A stretch of 57,549 nucleotides of DNA from Chitinophagaceae bacterium (GTDB lineage Bacteria; Bacteroidota; Bacteroidia; Chitinophagales; Chitinophagaceae). The position numbers were made by a program, and so were the translations under genes. This document shows, in pieces, positions 17,956 to 27,222 of this stretch; the stretch's first letter is position 1; each line of letters starts with the position of its first letter. Under the pieces are notes generated by a model. The model ran no database searches. It was not told the DNA's origin and was given only the letters and a program-made list of their open reading frames with translations. The stretch is from NCBI GenBank assembly GCA_020437365.1, contig JAGQWM010000010.1, forward strand, positions 1-57,549, read 5' to 3'.

Positions 17956-19470
17956 ATGAACACAAAATTTGAAAATAGAGATTTCGAAGATTTTGTAAAG
18001 CAAAATGCTGATCAATATCGAATGTTTCCTTCTGAAAAAGTATGGAAAGGCATTCATAACACTATCCATACACGCAGACGTTGGTATGGTGCCGGTTTGG
18101 CTTTACTCTTACTGACGACAGCAACCGTAACGGGTATTATGCTAAGCCCCAATAACAAAAAACCTACTGCTCTTGTAGCCAAAGTTTCTAACAGCAACGC
18201 TGTCAATACATCCCTCGAACAAACTGCACCAGCCGCTATCATTAACAATAAAAATTCTGCACAGAATAAAAATTATATTTCAGCGATTGTGCCCGACCAT
18301 ACAGAAAAAAACCTGTTTCCGAATACAACAAGCATTGCAGCACCACAGCCTGATGCAGGCCCTTCATTGGCCGCTATAGCCGCTTCCATTGAGAAGCCAA
18401 AAGATATACTCCAACATGAATTTTTGTATAACAATATTTTACCGGATTTAAATTTCAATACGCCAACAGGCAAAACTTTTAAAACTGTTGCCACGCCAAG
18501 TATTGTTAAAAAACAAATCATCAAATCACCGGAGCCTAACAATCCGGCCGTAGCAGAAAGAGACCAAAGCCCGATTACCACTACAATCATCGATAATATG
18601 GTAATGCCGCAACCAAAAACTGCAGCAAAGGATAAAAACATCAATTCATTATCCATCGCAAAAAATACTGCAACAAAAAGCGAATACCCGATGACGATTG
18701 AAAGTGTATTGAATACATATAAAAACAATTCATTTGTCAAAAAGCTGGTTTGGCAGTTTCATTTGATTCCTACGATTTCATACCGTAAGTTGATAGAAAA
18801 CAAACCATTCCTGGAAGCAGCCCGCAATTCTTCCGGTATTAATCAATCAGGTTTGAGCTTCAGTGATATCAATAGTGTGGTGACCCACAAACCGGATATT
18901 GGTTTACAAATAGGCATAACTGCCGGTTATCCTGTGGCGAAAAATATTACGTTGACTGCCGGAATGCAATTCAATGTGAGCAAGTATAATATACAAGCTA
19001 CCAATCATAGTAGCGAATTGGCAACAATTGCCCTAGCAGCGCCTGCCGGTGGCAATAACACTGTAACTGCCATTACCAATTTGAGAAATGTCGGTGGTTA
19101 TAAAGCTTCTTGGTTGCACAATAAATATATTTCTGCCTCGCTGCCTATTGGGGCTGAAATTAATTTGTCCGGCAACCGTAGCAAAACAATAATCGGCATT
19201 GGCGCCACTATTCAACCGACTTATATTTTAGGCAACAGGGCTTATTTACTTTCTACCGATTTCAAAAATTATGCTGAGGTACCTTCTTTGACCCGCAAAT
19301 GGAACCTCAATACCGGCTTGGAATTGTTTGCAGCATACAGAACCGGTAAAGTGGATTGGCGTATCGGGCCACAGGTTCGTTACCAGATATTCTCGAGTTT
19401 CTATAATACCTATCCCATCAAGGAACACCTTTTCGATTTTGGGTTAAAATTGGGTATTACTATTAAATAA
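17956..19470 (+). CDS. TM-anchored protein with C-terminal beta-barrel; putative sigma-factor partner
   Basis: The 504 residues divide into four parts. A charged, probably cytosolic N-terminus (1-35, DFEDFVKQNADQYRMFPSEK) comes first, then one TM helix (about 37-59). A long linker rich in Ala, Asn, Pro and Thr (about 60-255) is next. Last is a C-terminal region with alternating strands typical of PorT-like outer-membrane barrels (about 260-504). It directly follows the ECF sigma gene, as is common in Chitinophagaceae. An anti-sigma role for the N-terminus is inference. An alternative is a barrel protein with a retained anchor. No ZAS or other known anti-sigma motif is seen. Confidence 0.75.
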   Translation: MNTKFENRDFEDFVKQNADQYRMFPSEKVWKGIHNTIHTRRRWYGAGLALLLLTTATVTGIMLSPNNKKPTALVAKVSNSNAVNTSLEQTAPAAIINNKNSAQNKNYISAIVPDHTEKNLFPNTTSIAAPQPDAGPSLAAIAASIEKPKDILQHEFLYNNILPDLNFNTPTGKTFKTVATPSIVKKQIIKSPEPNNPAVAERDQSPITTTIIDNMVMPQPKTAAKDKNINSLSIAKNTATKSEYPMTIESVLNTYKNNSFVKKLVWQFHLIPTISYRKLIENKPFLEAARNSSGINQSGLSFSDINSVVTHKPDIGLQIGITAGYPVAKNITLTAGMQFNVSKYNIQATNHSSELATIALAAPAGGNNTVTAITNLRNVGGYKASWLHNKYISASLPIGAEINLSGNRSKTIIGIGATIQPTYILGNRAYLLSTDFKNYAEVPSLTRKWNLNTGLELFAAYRTGKVDWRIGPQVRYQIFSSFYNTYPIKEHLFDFGLKLGITIK

Positions 19471-19496
19471 AAAATCAATACTAACTGCACTGCTTT

Positions 19497-19535
19497 AAAA
19501 AATCTCATGGCGAAAGCGATGGGATTTTTTGTTTT
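19497..19535 (+). terminator. Intrinsic terminator after the sigma/barrel operon
   Basis: AAAAAATCTCAT (19497-19508) pairs with ATGGGATTTTTT (19519-19530) with one G-U. The apex is GC-GAAA-GC and the stem is followed by GTTTT. Classical form. Confidence 0.85.
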
Positions 19536-19586
19536 AATAACAACCACCTGTTTTACAGAGTTGCCGGATTGCATTAATTTTATCCA

Positions 19587-20165
19587 ATGAAAAATACTGT
19601 CGCCTTCCTATTCATTTACCTGGTATTTGTAGCCGCCTGCAAAGAAGAAAAAAAAGAAGATAAAAAATTTATTTCCATTGTATCACTGATTAAAGAACAG
19701 GTGGCAGATGTAGATACATCACTTTATCCCATTTTAAAAATTACAACAACTGATAGTTCTCATATAGACACAACTTATATTAAAAGAGAAGATTTTGCAG
19801 CTACCGCCAAAGACTTTTTATCAATTCCGGATTTATCTGATCAAAAAATAGCACAAAGATTTCAGGAAGAAGCCCCAAGGTATGATGACCTTCTGAACCG
19901 AGTAATCATTACTTACACACCTATACACCCCGAAAAAGAAACCATCAAAAAACAAGAAATGCTTGTTACGCCAAATCCCGAAGGTGATAAAGTAAACAAC
20001 ATCATTGTAACGAGAGAGATTAGCAATAAAGACAGTTTCTTCCAACAAAAAATGCTTTGGCAAATGAATAAATATTTCCAGGTGATAACGACTCGCCAAA
20101 AAGTTGGCCAACCCGAAGAAACAACCGTCACAAAAGTCAGCTGGAATGATGAAACGCCACTATGA
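19587..20165 (+). CDS. Unrecognised lipoprotein upstream of uvrC
   Basis: The 192-residue protein has a lipoprotein signal with lipobox VFVAAC (Cys18) and a Lys/Glu-rich linker. The domain behind it is about 150 residues, of mixed alpha/beta character, with many Thr and Lys residues. I do not recognise the family. It is probably exposed at the periplasmic side of the membrane or at the cell surface. The stop codon overlaps the uvrC start in ATGA (4 bp), so both proteins are translated from one message. The link to DNA repair may be only positional. Confidence 0.7.
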   Translation: MKNTVAFLFIYLVFVAACKEEKKEDKKFISIVSLIKEQVADVDTSLYPILKITTTDSSHIDTTYIKREDFAATAKDFLSIPDLSDQKIAQRFQEEAPRYDDLLNRVIITYTPIHPEKETIKKQEMLVTPNPEGDKVNNIIVTREISNKDSFFQQKMLWQMNKYFQVITTRQKVGQPEETTVTKVSWNDETPL

Positions 20166-21988
20166 CCGCCGCCGAATTTCAACATATTGTCCAAGACATT
20201 CCGAAACTTCCGGGTGTTTATAAGTTCTTTGATACAAATGATGTATTGATTTATGTGGGCAAAGCCAAACATTTGCGAAAGCGGGTCAGTTCATATTTTA
20301 CAAAAACACTCTCCAGCTACAAAACACATGAACTTGTTCAAAGAATTGCCAGGATTGAATTCACCATTGTGGATTCAGAACAGGATGCATTTTTATTGGA
20401 GAATTCACTGATAAAACAATTTCAACCGAAGTATAATATCAGCCTAAAAGATGATAAAACCTATCCTTTTCTTGTCATAAAAAACGAACCCTTTCCAAGA
20501 ATTTTTTTCACCCGCAAAAAAATAAATGATGGCTCCACTTATTTTGGGCCTTATACTTCTGTACGAAAAGTAAAAGAATTGCTGGAATTTATTCAACAGA
20601 CAATTCCACTACGCAATTGCACATTAAACCTGACAGATAAAAACATCCGGCAAAAAAAATTCAAAGTTTGTTTAGAATATCATCTCGGCAATTGTAAAGG
20701 GCCTTGCGAAGGGCTGCAAACAAAAGAAGATTACCAGGCAGGCCTCGATCAGATTAAGCATTTATTAAAAGGAAACCTGGCACCGGTCATTCGGCATTTC
20801 AAAAAAGAAATGAAAAAAGAAGCCGATCAATTACATTTTGAACAAGCCGGTTTCATCAAACAAAAAATTACTTTCCTGGAAAATTACCAGGCTCGTTCTG
20901 TAGTGGCCAATGCCCGATCTATCAACACAGATGTTTTTAGCTTCCAGCAAGAAAAAGATATTGCCTACATCAATTTTTTAATGGTCAGAAGCGGAACGAT
21001 AATTCAAACACATACTACAAAAGTAAAAACCAAACTATCGGAACCACCGTCGGAAATTCTGGCACATACGATTGTCAGGTTACGAGAAGATTTTCAGAGC
21101 GATGCAACAGCAATCGTTGTTCCCTTCCCGATTGATTTTCCAATGGATGACATAAAAATAAATGTGCCAAAATCGGGCGACAGAAAAAAACTATTGGAGC
21201 TCTCCGAAAAAAATGTCGGCTATTTTATCCGGGAATTGAAAAACAAACAACTGCTGAAAACCTCCAATAAAAACGCTGACAAGCAAACATTGCTTTCTCA
21301 ATTGCAAAAAGATTTACAATTACAAAACCTACCGACGCATATTGAGTGTTTTGACAATTCAAATTTCCAAGGCAGTTTTCCGGTTTCGGCCATGGTTTGT
21401 TTTAAAAACGGCGTACCCAGTAAAAAAGATTACCGGCATTTCAATATTAAAACCGTTACAGGCATCAACGATTTTGCCAGTATGAAAGAAGCCGTTTACA
21501 GGCGGTATAAAAAGCTAAAAGAAGAAAAGCAGCCTCTTCCTCAATTGGTCATTATTGATGGCGGAAAAGGGCAGTTAAATGCCGCTGTGGAAGCCATTAA
21601 AGAATTGGACTTGTTCGGAAAAACAACATTAATCGGCCTTGCCAAAAATATTGAAGAAATCTTTTTTACCGGCGATAAAGAATCGCTACGATTGGGATAC
21701 GACAGTCAAAGTTTATTATTTATCAGAAGTGTGAGAGATGAAGTGCATCGGTTTGGTATCAATTTTCACCGCCGGCAACGAAGCAAGGGCACTTTTAAAA
21801 ATGAATTGGAAAATATTAAAGGTATCGGGCAGCAAACCGCCATTCAATTGTTGAGTAGTTTTAAATCCATCAAGAAATTAGAAAATCTTTTAGCGGGGCA
21901 AAAAGGTAGAACCGAAGTAGAACAACTTATCGGTCCGGCAAAAACAAAAAAACTACTGCATTTTTTTGAAGAAAAAAAGAATGTGTAA
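20162..21988 (+). CDS. uvrC: Excinuclease ABC subunit C
   Basis: UvrC makes the two incisions in nucleotide excision repair. In 608 residues it shows the N-terminal GIY-YIG nuclease (GVYKFFD ... VLIYVGKAKHLRKRV, about 18-45). A Cys-containing segment follows (CLEYHLGNCKGPCEG, about 178-192). The UVR motif for UvrB contact is around 228-250. The RNase H-like endonuclease domain includes HIECFDNSNFQG and VIIDGGKGQLNAA, and tandem helix-hairpin-helix motifs lie at the C-terminus (IKGIGQQTAIQLL). The length is normal. It is coupled to the upstream lipoprotein gene and followed by a terminator. Confidence 0.96.
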   Translation: MTAAEFQHIVQDIPKLPGVYKFFDTNDVLIYVGKAKHLRKRVSSYFTKTLSSYKTHELVQRIARIEFTIVDSEQDAFLLENSLIKQFQPKYNISLKDDKTYPFLVIKNEPFPRIFFTRKKINDGSTYFGPYTSVRKVKELLEFIQQTIPLRNCTLNLTDKNIRQKKFKVCLEYHLGNCKGPCEGLQTKEDYQAGLDQIKHLLKGNLAPVIRHFKKEMKKEADQLHFEQAGFIKQKITFLENYQARSVVANARSINTDVFSFQQEKDIAYINFLMVRSGTIIQTHTTKVKTKLSEPPSEILAHTIVRLREDFQSDATAIVVPFPIDFPMDDIKINVPKSGDRKKLLELSEKNVGYFIRELKNKQLLKTSNKNADKQTLLSQLQKDLQLQNLPTHIECFDNSNFQGSFPVSAMVCFKNGVPSKKDYRHFNIKTVTGINDFASMKEAVYRRYKKLKEEKQPLPQLVIIDGGKGQLNAAVEAIKELDLFGKTTLIGLAKNIEEIFFTGDKESLRLGYDSQSLLFIRSVRDEVHRFGINFHRRQRSKGTFKNELENIKGIGQQTAIQLLSSFKSIKKLENLLAGQKGRTEVEQLIGPAKTKKLLHFFEEKKNV

Positions 21989-22007
21989 AGAATGAAAATG
22001 GCTACAA

Positions 22008-22046
22008 AAAAAATGGGGCCAGAATAGAAATTCAGCCCCGTTTTTA
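22008..22046 (+). terminator. Intrinsic terminator of uvrC
   Basis: GGGGC (22015-22019) pairs with GCCCC (22035-22039), extended by A/T pairs. There is an inner GAAT/ATTC helix, and TTTTT follows at 22041-22045. Confidence 0.8.
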
Positions 22047-22161
22047 AAATCCAATATCCTATGAAAAACCGAGACGAAAATACAAAATAAATTCAGCTTT
22101 CCTATAGTAGTTTTACGGTTTCATTATATTTTTTTTGTTCTTTCTTTAAAATCAATGCATT

Positions 22162-22190
22162 AAAAAAACCCCGAAAACGGGGTTTTTAAA
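22162..22190 (-). terminator. Intrinsic terminator of gldN, probably bidirectional
   Basis: AAAAACCCC (22164-22172) and GGGGTTTTT (22179-22187) form a perfect stem with loop GAAAAC. It lies 34 bp after the gldN stop and has U-runs in both directions. Confidence 0.85.
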
Positions 22191-22220
22191 AATTATATCG
22201 TAAAACTACGAGTATTTGTA

Positions 22221-23246
22221 TTAGTAAGACCAAAGATCTTGTTCGTAATTAAAGATTTTCTCTTTGATATGATCACCTTCCAACAAGGCCAGAATCGGAT
22301 CCTTGATGTATTGCTTAATCATTTTATTCGAAGAATTATCGAAGGTTGATTTAATGATATAGCTACTGAACATACGGCTTTCAAATAATTCTTCCCAAGT
22401 CATTCTGCTTTGGCCCATATTTTTCGGATTATAAACTTCGTATTTTGTCAAAGTAGAACGCAGGTCGGGATAATAAATCCAGAACATAACGGATGAACCT
22501 CTTTCGCTGCCGTCGGGATTATATTTTGTTTCGAGTGGTGCAATACCCAAAATTCTGCAGAACAAACGACTGGCTTCTCTATCAAAAACCCATTCTTCTT
22601 TCAACCTGAGTTTTACAACAGAATTAGGATTGAATATTTTTTTAGTTACAACACGAGCCACAATTTTTGAAGGATCATTAATATCTACCCGGTCAACTGT
22701 ATCGAATCCACCGGCTGTTTTCATTTGTATTTCCTGCAAAGAAAGTGGTGTAGAGAAACGATCATCAGCAAATGCCGTTACGTCGCCATTTTCCACTGAT
22801 TTCAATAAAATATTCAGGAATAATTGGCTGCCATTATCATCTTCTGCATCGTAGCGGAATGTTTGGTTCATTTTTTCCCGAAGGTCCAATTCTCTCCAAA
22901 CTTTTTCGGCAAAAAGGGCATCATCCCAACGGAGATGCTCATACGCTAATGGTGTTCTTTCCCGCAAACTTCCTTTATCAAATGCATTATCATTTCTTAA
23001 AGATGGTTTGGGCACAGCATTATTATTCGCCGTATCATACGTAAATGGAATGCTGATGGCCGGATTGTAAGTAGGCGCATTGTTATTATTATTAGACACT
23101 TCATCCGGTGCAGTATTTTCATCCGGATTCTGGTTCTCGGCTCTTTTCTCTCGTTGTCTTCTGCTTGTACGTTGTGCATCTACAGTGCTCACCATAAATG
23201 ACACTAATAACAAGGACAAACCCACTTTTACAAAAATTGTTTTCAT
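22221..23246 (-). CDS. gldN: T9SS/gliding protein GldN (PorN)
   Basis: GldN is a periplasmic part of the type IX secretion system that associates with GldK at the outer membrane. The 341 residues include a signal peptide (1-24), a low-complexity region of Arg, Glu and Asn (about 25-65), and the conserved domain from about 75. That domain has WDDALFAEKVWRELDLREK and later LRLKEEWVFDREASRL and ILGIAPL, all typical of GldN. It is the last gene of the leftward gldKLMN operon, 11 bp after gldM, and is followed by a strong terminator. Length is normal. Confidence 0.94.
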   Translation of the reverse strand: MKTIFVKVGLSLLLVSFMVSTVDAQRTSRRQREKRAENQNPDENTAPDEVSNNNNNAPTYNPAISIPFTYDTANNNAVPKPSLRNDNAFDKGSLRERTPLAYEHLRWDDALFAEKVWRELDLREKMNQTFRYDAEDDNGSQLFLNILLKSVENGDVTAFADDRFSTPLSLQEIQMKTAGGFDTVDRVDINDPSKIVARVVTKKIFNPNSVVKLRLKEEWVFDREASRLFCRILGIAPLETKYNPDGSERGSSVMFWIYYPDLRSTLTKYEVYNPKNMGQSRMTWEELFESRMFSSYIIKSTFDNSSNKMIKQYIKDPILALLEGDHIKEKIFNYEQDLWSY

Positions 23247-23257
23247 GATCTAATCGT

Positions 23258-24796
23258 TTATTTAATATAATACACCAGTGATGGTACTTTTACATTTCTT
23301 CCATCTTCACCCAAAACCCTGATATTGTCAATATAAACAGTTTTACCGGGTTTTACCTGGGTTCTGATAATTTCCATAGCTCTCGGGCTAAAGGCATTTC
23401 CCTGGCATTGCGTTTCTACAATATCGCCGTCGTCAGAGTCAGTGCTAATTGTAAATGACGTTACGGTATATTTCAGGTCAAACGGAAAATCTTTAATCCA
23501 GGCAGCCACACCACCTTGTGCTCTAAACCTGGCTGCGGTAATATTTTCACCACTGATAACACCACCTACCGTTGCCTGTGCACCCGGTATCTGGCGAACC
23601 CTGAATGTAGAAGCACCGGCTGCTTTTCCATCTACCGAAACGGTAATCCGGCAATCATCGGTTTGTTGTGTTACCCGTACGATATATTTACCTTTTCCTA
23701 CCCGTTTGATAGAACCGCCACCGCCACTGATACCGACATTTACTTTATCGTCGCCACCACCGCTGGCTGCTATTGTAACAGGGTTATCTACATTTATGTA
23801 AAGAACATTCATTTTATCCAAGGCAATTGACGCATTGGAAGAACCTACTTCATAATCAACTTTCACTTCTTTAACTTCCTCTTTTCCGGTAGTTTGGTTA
23901 AAATATTTAATCGTAACCGGAATTGATTTTGTACCCAGTCCTGAAGCTACATATTCTTTCAAAGCATATCCTTCTTCGCCAATCGGCACTGTTTCTCCAC
24001 CTATTGTAATTGTAGGCTTCGATGCTTTACTAAACGCTCCAATACCTGCTTTTATTTCAAGTTTTTGGCCCGGCATCAAATAATTTGAACTTTGGCCAAT
24101 AATTGGGGTATAAGCATCAAAGACAACTTCTACGGCACCGACCTGATTGTGACAAAATGCCACCACTTTATTTTCGGCCGTTTTTACGTCATTTTGAAAT
24201 TTGCTCAAAATCGTCAAACCTGCTACGGTAGGCACCATGTGGAAATAAGCATAATCCCAGGGCTTTATTTTACCGTCGCGGCCAGGAGGGTTGGACAGGT
24301 CAATTTTTAAAGATTTTTCAAATTCTGTTTTAATGGCAGGATTAATATTTAAGATATTTTCTTTATAATCTTTTAACATTTGCAATAACTTCTTGCCTTC
24401 CCCTTCTTTTACCATTATTTTGGTAACAATATCCAGGTTATCTTCTTTAAATGATTTGGTTGGGTCTGAAATACTTCCTCCGGCTGCTGTTAAAATTTTT
24501 GATTTTAAGTTAGTAATGTAGTTACTGATTGCTTCTGAATACATGACTACACTATCTGCTTTGGGTAACCAGATCTTGGCTCTTTCAGCAGTTTGTGGCT
24601 CATTGGCTTTTTTCTTCAATGATTCCATGATGGTTTTGGTGGAATTATTGACAATAGTATTCGTATTCTCTAAGCTTCGGTTTACAGTCTTAAAAGCATT
24701 TAGGATTTCGGAAGAAACATTCAGAGCCAACAATGCAGTTAGCACCAAGTACATGATGTTAATCATCTTCTGCCGGGGCTCTTTAGGTAATGACAT
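23258..24796 (-). CDS. gldM: T9SS/gliding motor protein GldM (PorM)
   Basis: GldM and GldL form the proton-driven motor of the type IX system. GldM is anchored in the inner membrane and spans the periplasm with four domains. The 512-residue protein begins MSLPKEPRQKMINIMYLVLT, with the single TM helix at about 11-30 that carries an acidic residue (Glu30). An N-terminal helical domain reaches to about 220, and three beta-rich domains follow. A Gly-rich segment (ASGGGDDKVNVGISGGGG) lies near 345-365. Start and length match the family. It lies between gldL and gldN. Confidence 0.95.
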   Translation of the reverse strand: MSLPKEPRQKMINIMYLVLTALLALNVSSEILNAFKTVNRSLENTNTIVNNSTKTIMESLKKKANEPQTAERAKIWLPKADSVVMYSEAISNYITNLKSKILTAAGGSISDPTKSFKEDNLDIVTKIMVKEGEGKKLLQMLKDYKENILNINPAIKTEFEKSLKIDLSNPPGRDGKIKPWDYAYFHMVPTVAGLTILSKFQNDVKTAENKVVAFCHNQVGAVEVVFDAYTPIIGQSSNYLMPGQKLEIKAGIGAFSKASKPTITIGGETVPIGEEGYALKEYVASGLGTKSIPVTIKYFNQTTGKEEVKEVKVDYEVGSSNASIALDKMNVLYINVDNPVTIAASGGGDDKVNVGISGGGGSIKRVGKGKYIVRVTQQTDDCRITVSVDGKAAGASTFRVRQIPGAQATVGGVISGENITAARFRAQGGVAAWIKDFPFDLKYTVTSFTISTDSDDGDIVETQCQGNAFSPRAMEIIRTQVKPGKTVYIDNIRVLGEDGRNVKVPSLVYYIK

Positions 24797-24863
24797 GTGT
24801 TCTTATGTTTAATTTTTTTGAATAGTGGATTGTCTGTATAAAAGGCTTGTTGTTCCTTTCTGA

Positions 24864-25640
24864 TTAATCATTACGTCCTTGCATAGCAGAAATCATATTT
24901 CCGTATATGCCATTCAGACGTCCTAAATTGGTAGCCAAATCACCGATTTGCTCCTGTACTCTCCTCGCATCTTCTGCGCTATTGAGCATGGATGCTGAAG
25001 TTTCAGAAAGTTTACCATAGAAACTGTTCAGGGCTTTCAGGTGGTTATTACTTTCCTGTAATTCCAGTTCATAAATCGTATTCAGTGATGATAAATTCTT
25101 TGTCAGCACCTGTATTTGGTCGTGGAAATGTTTCGCACCTTCGGTAGCCGTATTGAATGCTCCTACAGATGAAGCAGCAGACATATAAGCATCTTTGACC
25201 TGGTCCAGTGTACCGGTTACTTCTTTTGTTTTAGAAGTAAAATCATTGGTCGCCGAAACGGTATCGGTAATAGAACTCAATCCTGCAACGGTTGTATTCA
25301 ATTCTTTAAAACCATCGCCCAGTTTTTGCATAGTAACCGGTGTAATGTCGGCTTCTTCCATCATTTTATCCATGGCAGAAAAAGCGGCTCTTGTTTTGGC
25401 GCCGGCCACTGAAAATTGTTCTTCATCATGTGACCCCTCTTTGATAGGCGGATATATTGCATATAAAATACCGTATGCAGAGAAGATGATTGCTTCGGTG
25501 GTCAAACCGATCCACAACCAAGTATCTGCATCGCTTTGGTGTGTAATTTTTCTGAGGGCTCCCCAGATAACAAGTGCGGCGCCAAAAGATACGCCAACGT
25601 CAACCCATTTACTTACTTTGGAAGGAATAGCTGCTGCCAT
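24864..25640 (-). CDS. gldL: T9SS/gliding motor protein GldL (PorL)
   Basis: GldL is the inner-membrane stator-like part of the T9SS motor. The 258 residues have two TM helices (about 14-30 and 41-62). The second holds the conserved Glu (TTEAIIF) that is likely to be the proton carrier. A long cytosolic tail follows with coiled-coil character (about 90-255), where Ala, Ser and Thr helices repeat. Order and spacing to gldM (67 bp) and gldK (105 bp with a hairpin) are typical of this operon. Assignment is secure. Confidence 0.95.
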   Translation of the reverse strand: MAAAIPSKVSKWVDVGVSFGAALVIWGALRKITHQSDADTWLWIGLTTEAIIFSAYGILYAIYPPIKEGSHDEEQFSVAGAKTRAAFSAMDKMMEEADITPVTMQKLGDGFKELNTTVAGLSSITDTVSATNDFTSKTKEVTGTLDQVKDAYMSAASSVGAFNTATEGAKHFHDQIQVLTKNLSSLNTIYELELQESNNHLKALNSFYGKLSETSASMLNSAEDARRVQEQIGDLATNLGRLNGIYGNMISAMQGRND

Positions 25641-25695
25641 AATCGGATTTTTTTTTAAGTTTTAGTATTGATATTAAATTTGAAATCGAAAAATG

Positions 25696-25722
25696 AGAGG
25701 ACAGTGAATTCCTGTCCCCTCT
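25696..25722 (-). terminator. Hairpin between gldK and gldL, possible attenuator
   Basis: AGAGGACAG (25696-25704) pairs with CTGTCCCCTCT (25712-25722) with a two-base bulge and a 7-nt loop. On the minus strand it follows the gldK stop and is succeeded by CATTTTTCGATTTC, an imperfect U-tract. It could reduce read-through from gldK into gldLMN or stabilise processed ends. Inference. Confidence 0.5.
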
Positions 25723-25745
25723 ATGTTTAATTTACGCTTTGTTCA

Positions 25746-27071
25746 TTATTTATTTTTGCGTTTGCCTTTACCTTTCATTGGTGCTGCAGGCAAGTCAATT
25801 ACGGTACGGAAACCGATGTAAGATTTGGTAGAATCCTGGTACTCATACGTACTGGTTCCGGTTTGCAGGTAATAACCTACGTCTTTCCAGCTTCCACCAC
25901 GGATAATTTTACGCTTCATCAAAGGCGGGTCATCATCTTTAGCATTCCAGCGAACATCGGGGTTCATATCGTGCTGAAAATTATTTCTTCCTTCATAATA
26001 GATGGAAGAAGTCCACTCAGCCACGTTGCCACTCATACAATATAAACCATAGTCATTCGGCCAGTACGAATCGGCACGAACGGTATAGAAACCACCATCT
26101 TCAGGGTAATTTCCTCTGCCGGGTTTAAAGTTAGCCATCAGGCAACCTTTTTTATTTCTCAGGTAATAGTTACCCCAGGGAAACATAGATTCTGAACGGC
26201 CGCCCCTGGCAGCATATTCCCACTGTGCTTCTGTAGGCAGGCGGAAATCAGATTCCTGTACTCTTTTCTTCCTTTCCAGGTATGCGTTTAATAAATGAGT
26301 TCTCCACTCACAAAAAGCTGTAGCTTGTTTCCAATTGACACCTACTACCGGATAATTGCCAAAAGCAGGATGAGCGAAATAGCGTTTTGTCATCGGCTCA
26401 TTATAAGAATAGGAGAAGTCACGAATCCAGCATAATGTATCAGGATAAATCGGCACATCTTTCTTTACAATGAAATTAGACCTTGGTTTGCCGGCATTTT
26501 CTCTTTTAGCGGCTTCTTTCAGGTCAAACACTTCAGAATGGTAGATAATTTTGGCAGGATCGATTTCTTTTTTACCAAAGATGCGGTCATCCGGAGGCAA
26601 AATAATATCGGTACTGCTGAGTTGCTCCATTACCTGTGGGTCATCCCACTTAAAGGTTTTCATTTTGTCCCAATCCACATATTCTACGCCATCAGCGCCG
26701 GATTTTACATATCCCATTTTACGGGCTACGATAGAGTCGCGGACTTTTTGAACAAACTGACGGTATTCATTGTTGGTAATTTCAGTGGCATCCATCCAGA
26801 ATCCACTAATGGATACGGAACGGTTACGGGCACTGAATGCATAAGCCGGATCCTCATCACTGGGACCCATGTGGAAAGTTCCTTGTGGAATATATACCAT
26901 GCCCGGCGGACGGGGCAATGTATATTTTCCACCCGGTGCAACACCATGCACCTGGCCGTCATCGGGCAATGCGCCACCACGGTTTTTCTTCTTTCCCAAT
27001 ATGCCACAACTGGCAAACATCAGCATGCATACAGCTGCTAAAAGGGTGTAGTAAAGGTTTTTCATTTTCAT
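25746..27071 (-). CDS. gldK: T9SS/gliding lipoprotein GldK (PorK)
   Basis: GldK is an outer-membrane lipoprotein that forms the periplasmic ring with GldN. From the ATG at 27071 the 441 residues start with a lipoprotein signal, lipobox MFASC (Cys22). An FGE-sulfatase-like domain follows (about 55-430), recognisable from PPGMVYIPQGTFHMGPSDE, LPTEAQWEYAARGG, CMSGNVAEWTSS and IIRGGSWKDVGYY. The frame continues to 27122, but a promoter motif lies within that part and the longer N-terminus lacks a signal. An ATG at 27065 is also possible. First gene of the gldKLMN operon. Confidence 0.94.
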   Translation of the reverse strand: MKMKNLYYTLLAAVCMLMFASCGILGKKKNRGGALPDDGQVHGVAPGGKYTLPRPPGMVYIPQGTFHMGPSDEDPAYAFSARNRSVSISGFWMDATEITNNEYRQFVQKVRDSIVARKMGYVKSGADGVEYVDWDKMKTFKWDDPQVMEQLSSTDIILPPDDRIFGKKEIDPAKIIYHSEVFDLKEAAKRENAGKPRSNFIVKKDVPIYPDTLCWIRDFSYSYNEPMTKRYFAHPAFGNYPVVGVNWKQATAFCEWRTHLLNAYLERKKRVQESDFRLPTEAQWEYAARGGRSESMFPWGNYYLRNKKGCLMANFKPGRGNYPEDGGFYTVRADSYWPNDYGLYCMSGNVAEWTSSIYYEGRNNFQHDMNPDVRWNAKDDDPPLMKRKIIRGGSWKDVGYYLQTGTSTYEYQDSTKSYIGFRTVIDLPAAPMKGKGKRKNK

Positions 27072-27090
27072 ACACTTAAAAGCTAAGGGA

Positions 27091-27124
27091 CAAATATAAT
27101 GTTTTGAACTATTTAATACCACAA
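27091..27124 (-). promoter_or_regulatory. Promoter of the gldKLMN operon
   Basis: On the minus strand TATATTTG (27098-27091) matches the -7 consensus TAnnTTTG exactly. A TTG (27124-27122) lies 23 bp upstream, within the -33 spacing range. The start of transcription would be about 15 nt before the gldK ATG. Confidence 0.55.
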
Positions 27125-27222
27125 CGTTAAAGTTTATTTTTTGTATTTAAAAGCGACTTCTACGAGGTAAATTTTCAAACGGATATGAGGTTCGGTTTAT
27201 TGTATTAACATTTAATTAATTC

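Noticed and set aside
18273..18740. 155-codon antisense frame inside the barrel protein gene
   Set aside because: It arises from the low-complexity linker of the real gene and has no coding signature of its own.
27072..27122. Upstream extension of gldK
   Set aside because: It would bury the lipoprotein signal peptide, and the promoter motif falls inside it.
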